NCBI RefSeq assembly: GCF_035920345.1 | Contig: NZ_CP109149.1 | Coordinates: 682,001 to 746,000, forward strand | Direction: 5' to 3' | Length of the DNA stretch: 64,000 nucleotides | Source: Nocardia vinacea | GTDB taxonomy: Bacteria; Actinomycetota; Actinomycetes; Mycobacteriales; Mycobacteriaceae | Shown here: positions 59,189 to 64,000 of the stretch, piece by piece | Layout of the letters: each line of letters starts with the position of its first letter | Position numbering within the stretch: position 1 is the stretch's first letter | Translations under genes and position numbers: made by a program | Notes under the pieces: model-generated | What the model saw: only the letters and a program-made list of their open reading frames with translations | Told to the model about the DNA's origin: nothing | The model's database searches: none

Positions 59189-60631
59189 TTAGTCTCGCTT
59201 TCCGTCGACGCGGCGCGGCAGCCGCCACGGGTTGGCCTCGCGCAGCGCGGGTGGGAGCAGTTGATCCGGGAAGCCCTGCCAGGCGATCGGCCGCAGGAAG
59301 CGGGCGATGGCGGCGGTACCCACCGAGGTGGTGGTCGGTGCGGTCGTGGCCGGGTAGGGGCCGCCGTGCTGTTGGGCCCAGCTGACCGTGACACCGGTGG
59401 GCCAGTCGTTCCACAGCAGGCGGCCGGCGAGTGCGGCGAGGGCGGGCAGGAGGGGGCGCACATCGTCGATCTCGGAGTTCTCCGCAACGATCGTCGCAGT
59501 GAGTCCGGGCTCGAGCTGGTGCAGAACCTGTTCCAACTCAATGGGATTCGCGTATTCGACGACCAGCGCCGCCGGGCCGAAGCATTCCGCCTGCAGGGCC
59601 GCACCGCCTGACCGGAAATCGGTGGCGCGCACGCTCAGTAAGGTCGGTGCGAGCAGCTCGTCGGGTGCCGAAAGGGCAGTGACTGCGGAATTTCCGCGCA
59701 GGGTGGTGACGCGCGATCGGAAGCCGTTGGCGATGTGCTCGTTGAGTAGCGGCCGGTGCGGCACGGCCGCGACCGCGGTGGTCAGCGCATCGGTGAGTCC
59801 GTGCTCCGAAGGCAGCAGCAGCACACCGGGTTTGGTGCAGAACTGTCCGGCACCGAGGGTGAACGATCCGACGAAACCCTCGACGATCTGTTGTCCGCGC
59901 GCGCGAATCGCGCCGGGGAGTACCACTACCGGATTGACGCTGCCGAGTTCGCCGTAGAACGGGATCGGACGCGGTCGTGACGATGCGATATCGAACAGCG
60001 CCCGGCCACCCGCCAGTGAACCGGTGAACGATGCGGCGGCGATATCTGGATGGCGCAAAGCGGTAGTGCCCGCTTCGACGCCGTGGATGACCGCGAAGGT
60101 GCCGTCCGGTGCCCCGGCCGCTGTCAATGCTTCGCGCACAATCGTGCCGGTCCGATCGGACAGTCGCGGGTGACCCGGATGTGCCTTGAGGACAACGGGA
60201 CAGCCCGCCGCCAGTGCCGAAGCGGTATCGCCACCCGCGACGCTGAACGCGAACGGAAAGTTGCTCGCGGCGAAAACGAGCGTGGGGCCGATCGGTACGA
60301 GGCTGCGCCGGATATCGGGTCGCGGTCCCATCGGCCAGCTCGGATCGGCGTGATCCACGGTGGCGGCGAGGAATTCTCCATCGGCGAGCACGTCGGCGAA
60401 CAGTCGCAACTGAAAGGTGGTGCGGGTCAATTCGCCACGCAAGCGGGGTGTTTCGGGCAGATGGGTCTCGGCTGCGGCGAGCGGTACGAGTTCATCGGCG
60501 GCGGCATCCAGGGCATCGGCGATATGGGTGAGCCACTGTGCGCGTTCGGTGGGTGTGGTGTCGGCGAGGCGGCCTGCGGCGTCGGTCGCAGCGGCGATGA
60601 TCCGCACGAGTTCGTCGAGGTCGGTGTCCAT
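59189..60631 (-). CDS. 2-oxoglutarate semialdehyde dehydrogenase (aldehyde dehydrogenase family)
   Basis: 480 residues from ATG 60631 (GGGAGGATTCC upstream). Aldehyde dehydrogenase motifs: VFAASNFPFAFSVAGGDTAS, ASFTGSLAGGRALFDIASSR, the active Glu in PFYGELGSVNPVVV and nucleophile Cys in TLGAGQFCTKPG. The GGDTASALAAGCPVVLKAHP and ELGSVNP features are those of KGSADH, which oxidises 2,5-dioxopentanoate to 2-oxoglutarate. It follows kdgD in the operon, so the route from aldarates ends here. Confidence 0.93.
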   Translation of the reverse strand: MDTDLDELVRIIAAATDAAGRLADTTPTERAQWLTHIADALDAAADELVPLAAAETHLPETPRLRGELTRTTFQLRLFADVLADGEFLAATVDHADPSWPMGPRPDIRRSLVPIGPTLVFAASNFPFAFSVAGGDTASALAAGCPVVLKAHPGHPRLSDRTGTIVREALTAAGAPDGTFAVIHGVEAGTTALRHPDIAAASFTGSLAGGRALFDIASSRPRPIPFYGELGSVNPVVVLPGAIRARGQQIVEGFVGSFTLGAGQFCTKPGVLLLPSEHGLTDALTTAVAAVPHRPLLNEHIANGFRSRVTTLRGNSAVTALSAPDELLAPTLLSVRATDFRSGGAALQAECFGPAALVVEYANPIELEQVLHQLEPGLTATIVAENSEIDDVRPLLPALAALAGRLLWNDWPTGVTVSWAQQHGGPYPATTAPTTTSVGTAAIARFLRPIAWQGFPDQLLPPALREANPWRLPRRVDGKRD

Positions 60632-60663
60632 GGAATCCTCCCGAAGGTTGTGGGTGGTGCTGT

Positions 60664-61578
60664 TCATGCGATCGTGTCGACCAGTGCGGTCAGTTCGGCG
60701 AGCTCGGGCGCGGTGAGATCGGTCAGGGGCGGCCGTACCGGCCCAGCCGGGTGACCGATGGCGGTCAGCCCGGCCTTGACGATGGACACCGCATAACCGG
60801 GAGCACGGTCACGGATATCGAGATAGGGGATGACGAAGTCGCGCAACCGCCGGTAGACCTCGTCGCGGTCATGGGCCCGCACGGCCCGGTAGAAGTCGAG
60901 TGCGAACTCCGGCACGAAGTTGAAGATCGCGGAAGAGTATGTGGTGACACCCATTTCGGTATAGGGCAGCGCGAAGGTCTCCGCCGTCGGCAGCCCGCCG
61001 ATATAGGTGAGCCGGTCGCCGAGCCGGGCATAGATGCGGGTCATCGTCTCGATATTGCCGACACCGTCCTTGAACCCGACCAGATTCGGGCAACGCTCGG
61101 CCATCCTGGCCAAGGTCACGTCATTGCATGTCGCGTTGGCGCGGCTGTAGAAGATGACACCGAGCGAGGTGGCGGCGCAGATGGCCGCGACATGTTCGAC
61201 CAGCCCGTCCGGCCCGGCCTCGGTGAGATACGGCGGCATGAGCAGAATGCCTTCGGCCCCAGCGGCTTCGGCGGAGCGGGCCTGTTCGATCGCCGCGGCA
61301 GTGCCCGCGGTGGCCGGTGCGACAACCGGGATCCGGCCACCGGTCTCGGTGACCGCGGCGCGCACCACCTGATCGATTTCGGGTGGCGTCAGCGAGAAAC
61401 CCTCACCCGTACCGCCCGCGGCGAACAGACCCGCCACCTCGTATTCGGACAGCCAGGCAATGTGTTTGCGGTAGGCGGCCTCGTCGAAGGCCAGCTCCGC
61501 ATCGAAATGCGTGACGGGGAAGGACAATAGCCCGCGGCCAAGTGCCGGGCCCAGCTCGTCGGCGGACAGATGGGACAT
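60664..61578 (-). CDS. kdgD: 5-dehydro-4-deoxyglucarate dehydratase
   Basis: 304 residues from ATG 61578 (GAGAGGA upstream). DapA/NAL-type TIM barrel: [40 protein letters not shown], Tyr in [20 protein letters not shown] and the Schiff-base Lys in [20 protein letters not shown]. It converts 5-dehydro-4-deoxy-glucarate to 2-oxoglutarate semialdehyde with loss of CO2 and water. Ten bases downstream of the LysR stop, same strand. Confidence 0.94.
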   Translation of the reverse strand: MSHLSADELGPALGRGLLSFPVTHFDAELAFDEAAYRKHIAWLSEYEVAGLFAAGGTGEGFSLTPPEIDQVVRAAVTETGGRIPVVAPATAGTAAAIEQARSAEAAGAEGILLMPPYLTEAGPDGLVEHVAAICAATSLGVIFYSRANATCNDVTLARMAERCPNLVGFKDGVGNIETMTRIYARLGDRLTYIGGLPTAETFALPYTEMGVTTYSSAIFNFVPEFALDFYRAVRAHDRDEVYRRLRDFVIPYLDIRDRAPGYAVSIVKAGLTAIGHPAGPVRPPLTDLTAPELAELTALVDTIA

Positions 61579-61588
61579 GTGGTTCCTC

Positions 61589-62479
61589 TCATGGAGCGGG
61601 CGGCAGCGAATCGAGCAGTTCGATGACTCGGTGCAGCGCCGGATTGGCGCAGTCACGCCGCCAGACCGCGTGCAGGACGACGGGATCCTCGACACCGATG
61701 AGCGGCCGGAACCGCACGCCGTCGGGATGCAGATGGGTGGAGGTTTCCGGTACCAGGGCCAAGCCGCGTCCGGCGGCCACCAGCGCGAGCATGGTGTGCA
61801 CCTGGGTGAGTTCATGGGTGGCGGTGTAGGGCACGGCGGCGAGGATGCCGGAGACCAGATCGGCGAAATAGCGGGCCGGGCCCGGCGCATACACCAGCAG
61901 AGTTTCGCCGCCCAGCTCCTCGATCGCGATCGGATCGTCCCCGGCCAGCTTGTGCTGTTCCGGAACCGCCAGCATCAAGCCTTCGGAATGCACCAGCCGC
62001 GAATCGAATTCGGTGCGGTCGAACGGCGGGCGGGCCAGCGCGAGATCGAGGCTGCCGCTGCGCAGGTTCTCGAACTGGTCGGAACTCACCATCTCACGCA
62101 GCACGATCTCGACGCGGTCGAGTCCGGCCTCGATGTGATTGAGGAATCGGCCGAGGAAGCCGAAGCCCGACGCCGCGGTGAAGCCGATCCGCACCGTGCC
62201 GGCCCCGCCGGCGGCTACCAAGCGGGCGGTGCCGGGCGCTGCGCCTGCCAGGGCAAGGAGACGGCGCGCCTCGGTCAGGAAGACCTCCCCGGCCGGGGTC
62301 AGTTGGACCTGCCGCTGGGTGCGGTCGAAGAGTTCCACGCCGATATCGCGTTCGAGCTTCTGAATCTGGCGGCTCAGCGGCGGCTGCGTCATCCGCAAGC
62401 GTTCGGCCGCCCGCCGGAAATTACCCTCCTCGGCCACTGTGACGAAGCCGCGGACCTGCTCCAGCGACAGCATCGACAT
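61589..62479 (-). CDS. LysR-family regulator of the uronate operon
   Basis: 296 residues. [43 protein letters not shown], then a ligand domain beginning [20 protein letters not shown] and [20 protein letters not shown]. It is inside the operon, upstream of kdgD, and a palindromic T-N11-A site sits 110 bases before its start. Probably activates the aldarate genes in response to an aldarate or uronate. Confidence 0.92.
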   Translation of the reverse strand: MSMLSLEQVRGFVTVAEEGNFRRAAERLRMTQPPLSRQIQKLERDIGVELFDRTQRQVQLTPAGEVFLTEARRLLALAGAAPGTARLVAAGGAGTVRIGFTAASGFGFLGRFLNHIEAGLDRVEIVLREMVSSDQFENLRSGSLDLALARPPFDRTEFDSRLVHSEGLMLAVPEQHKLAGDDPIAIEELGGETLLVYAPGPARYFADLVSGILAAVPYTATHELTQVHTMLALVAAGRGLALVPETSTHLHPDGVRFRPLIGVEDPVVLHAVWRRDCANPALHRVIELLDSLPPAP

Positions 62480-62588
62480 CGTTCTCCTCCTGCGTTGTGG
62501 CGTGCACTCCGCCTGGCCCGCAGATTGCGCTCTCCGCAGGCTATGACTCGCTACTGATACTCGTCCAACGCCAATTAGGCATCAACCG

Positions 62589-62603
62589 ATACCTTGAAGG
62601 TAT
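62589..62603. promoter_or_regulatory. LysR-type operator upstream of the regulator gene
   Basis: ATACCTT-G-AAGGTAT, a perfect 15-bp palindrome containing T-N11-A, ends one base before the stop of the lactonase fragment. It lies 110 bases from the LysR start and is the only strong palindrome in that gap. Confidence 0.75.
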
Positions 62604-62870
62604 TCATCGGCGGGCGACGATCTCGACCCAGTTAGGGTCGCGGCCGACCTCGAGCCGCTGTCGTGGGGTGAGCGAGCCGGTCACCGGATCGATGGCGTAG
62701 CTGGTGACGGCATGAGATTTCTGGCCCGCGACCACGAGGAACCGCCCGCTCGGATCGATGGCGAATCCGCGCGGCTGGGTCTCGGTGGGTGTGTGTCCGA
62801 GCGGATCGAGCAGGCCGGTTGCCGGGTCGATACGAAATCCCGTGATCGTGCTCGAAGTCCGTTCGGCCAC
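62604..62870 (-). pseudogene. Lactonase (6-phosphogluconolactonase-type beta-propeller) C-terminal fragment
   Basis: 88 residues: STITGFRIDPATGLLDPLGH, TQPRGFAIDPSGRFLVVAGQ, KSHAVTSYAIDPVTGSLTPR and a final RDPNWVEIVARR. This is the last two blades of the lactonase-family propeller, normally about 340 residues. The start and earlier blades are missing; udh lies 55 bases upstream. In such operons this enzyme would open the aldarolactone made by uronate dehydrogenase. Confidence 0.82.
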
Positions 62871-62924
62871 ATTCGGAGAAAGACGATTCCGTCTGCGTAT
62901 CGAGTGATGCGTTTTCGGTGGAGG

Positions 62925-63725
62925 TCAGAGCGGATTCGGTTTGCCGAGTGGCGTTTCCACGAAGGGGCCGCCGATAAGCCACGGGCCGGGTTCGCCGACG
63001 ACCGGAATATCGATGGCGAACTGTTCGGCGTCGTCCTGGCTGCGGTAGCCGAGTTCTTCGGCCTCGCGCAGGGATACGACGGCACGGGTGTTGGCGGAGA
63101 CGCCCCAGATCACCCGATAGCCGGGTCGCTCGGCGGCCAAGCAGGCTTCGAACAGTCGCGCACAATCATTGGGGGACAACCACATCGACAGTCCGCGTGC
63201 ATCATGTGGACGCTCGAAACACGAGCCGATCCGAATACAGATCACATCCATGCCGAACCGGGAGTGGTAGAGACTGCCGAGCGCCTCGACGGCCACTTTG
63301 CTGACACCGTAAAAGGTATCGGGCCGGGGCGAAGCGTCGCCGGGAATCGGTTCATCGCCCACGGCGCGGAAGCCCACGGCATGATTACTCGAGGCGAGCA
63401 CGATCCGCGGCACACCAGCCTGCCACGCCGCCTCCAAAACTGTATGCGTGCCATCGATATTGACGGCGAGCACGTTGTCCCAGCTGTCTTCTCGGCTGAT
63501 CCCGCCGAGATGGATGATCGCATCCACATCCCGGCAGGCCCCTGCCATGGTGGCCGGATCGGTGAGCGATCCGGTGACGATCTCGACCCGCTCGCCCGCT
63601 GTCGGCGCGGGGAGTTCGGTCAGATCCAGTAGCCGCAGAATCCGATCGGGACGCTGTAGACGGGGCCGCATGAGCGTGCCGATACCACCGCCGGCCCCGG
63701 TAATGAGAATTCGGTGATCATTCAT
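62925..63725 (-). CDS. udh: Uronate dehydrogenase
   Basis: 266 residues from ATG 63725. SDR of the extended class: ILITGAGGGIGTLMRPRLQR, DAIIHLGGISREDSWDNVLA, Ser in ASSNHAVGFRAVGDE, YGVSKVAVEALGSLYHSRFG (YxxxK) and IRIGSCFERPHDARGLSMWL. Matches Udh of Agrobacterium/Pseudomonas, which oxidises D-glucuronate and D-galacturonate to the aldarolactone with NAD. First gene of the minus-strand uronate operon. Confidence 0.93.
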   Translation of the reverse strand: MNDHRILITGAGGGIGTLMRPRLQRPDRILRLLDLTELPAPTAGERVEIVTGSLTDPATMAGACRDVDAIIHLGGISREDSWDNVLAVNIDGTHTVLEAAWQAGVPRIVLASSNHAVGFRAVGDEPIPGDASPRPDTFYGVSKVAVEALGSLYHSRFGMDVICIRIGSCFERPHDARGLSMWLSPNDCARLFEACLAAERPGYRVIWGVSANTRAVVSLREAEELGYRSQDDAEQFAIDIPVVGEPGPWLIGGPFVETPLGKPNPL

Positions 63726-63921
63726 GCGGCATCGGTCTCGCTGTGCGTACCCACGCCGCCGACTGCCATCCCCCTGGTACAGCCGAAAATGTCGACAGAA
63801 CTGCTGTTTTCGCACATTGTGTCCTCCTGTGTGCGAGCGGCAGTGTGGGGTAGGTCACTTCCGCTCGAACGTGTCAGAAGGGTATGGCGCTGAATTGATG
63901 CCTGTCCAAGACCGTTTCTGT

Positions 63922-63952
63922 ATCGACCGATGCCGTAGCGGCATCGGTCGAT
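63922..63952 (-). terminator. Long perfect hairpin between udh and the gene leaving the window
   Basis: 63922-63935 pairs perfectly with 63939-63952 (14 bp) across the loop TAG. It lies five bases beyond the TAG stop of the minus-strand gene that enters from the right, so it most likely ends that gene's transcript. Confidence 0.85.
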
Positions 63953-63956
63953 CGCC

Positions 63957-64000
63957 CTACTTCGCCAGCGAGACGTCGCCGCCGCGCTCCAGCTTGGAAT
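63957..64000 (-). CDS. C-terminal end of an unidentified minus-strand gene (partial)
   Basis: The minus frame from the window edge reads SKLERGGDVSLAK and stops at TAG 63957-63959. A 14-bp hairpin follows at once, which supports a real gene end. Thirteen residues are too few to name the family. Other frames of this short segment cannot be excluded. Confidence 0.5.
   Translation of the reverse strand, partial: SKLERGGDVSLAK

Noticed and set aside
1..64000. tRNA, rRNA, insertion sequences, integrases, prophage genes or riboswitches
   Set aside because: I scanned for transposase or integrase motifs among the translations and for obvious tRNA-like or riboswitch-like folds and saw none; a covariance-model search would be needed for certainty.

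Overview
This window is high-GC DNA with dense, operon-like packing (many ATGA start/stop overlaps) and frequent GTG/TTG starts. It looks like chromosomal DNA of a mycolic-acid actinomycete, most likely Nocardia or a close relative. Supporting signs are a conservon (sensor-like ATPase, roadblock, DUF742, GTPase) with attached cytochromes P450, a mycothiol-dependent-type enzyme, an Rv0910-like SRPBCC protein, an AldR/Ald pair, an ECF41 (SigJ-type) sigma factor, a box matching the KstR cholesterol-regulon motif, and a Tat-exported cholesterol-oxidase-like flavoenzyme. The genus assignment is inference. I saw no rRNA, tRNA, CRISPR array, insertion sequence or phage gene.

Layout. 1-8432: the end of an XdhC-like gene, then one tight purine/allantoin operon (AtzF-C-like protein, hyi, glxR, gcl, glycerate kinase, allantoinase, allantoicase) closed by a strong hairpin. 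8543-13713: transporters, a mycothiol-dependent-type enzyme, a P450 pseudogene with an internal deletion, an alpha/beta hydrolase and an SRPBCC protein. 14069-19337: the conservon cvnABCD plus two P450 genes, closed by a hairpin. 19400-24100: a decay zone with remnants of at least four genes around an LppU-like protein, an ECF41 sigma factor, and a TetR regulator carrying a second HTH that faces an FAD monooxygenase. 24096-34456: mixed metabolic genes including an HsaD-like hydrolase with a KstR-type box, PP2C phosphatase, quinone oxidoreductase, ald/aldR, EamA, DJ-1 and an amidase. 34649-39917: a complete ribose-type locus (rbsD, rbsK, a half-size ABC ATPase, permease, lipoprotein) divergent from a LacI regulator with two overlapping palindromes between them.

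39921-51069: a catabolic island with an RraA-family aldolase, aminotransferase, L-idonate-type dehydrogenase, SDR, MHS transporter and PxpCBA, a divergent NAC-like LysR regulator, then a 2-hydroxyacid dehydrogenase, gluconate 5-dehydrogenase and gluconokinase. The gene set suggests uptake of a sugar acid and/or a substituted pyroglutamate, ring opening, transamination and aldol cleavage to central metabolites; the second half is hypothesis. 51401-52658: a HigBA-type toxin-antitoxin pair and a small secreted SapA-like protein. 52861-57924: a frameshifted DHA2 efflux pump divergent from MarR, a cholesterol-oxidase-like enzyme divergent from TetR across a perfect inverted repeat, and a cyclase. 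57910-63725: an oxidative uronate operon (udh, a lactonase fragment, LysR, kdgD, 2-oxoglutarate semialdehyde dehydrogenase, glucarate dehydratase) leading from uronates to 2-oxoglutarate. The window ends in the last codons of a minus-strand gene followed by a long perfect hairpin.

Regulatory DNA is unusually readable: the divergent regulator/target pairs TetR-HTH/FMO, LacI/rbs, MarR/MFS, TetR/GMC and LysR/pxpA each have palindromes in the shared promoter region. About nine genes are visibly decayed, which suggests ongoing remodelling of accessory metabolism.
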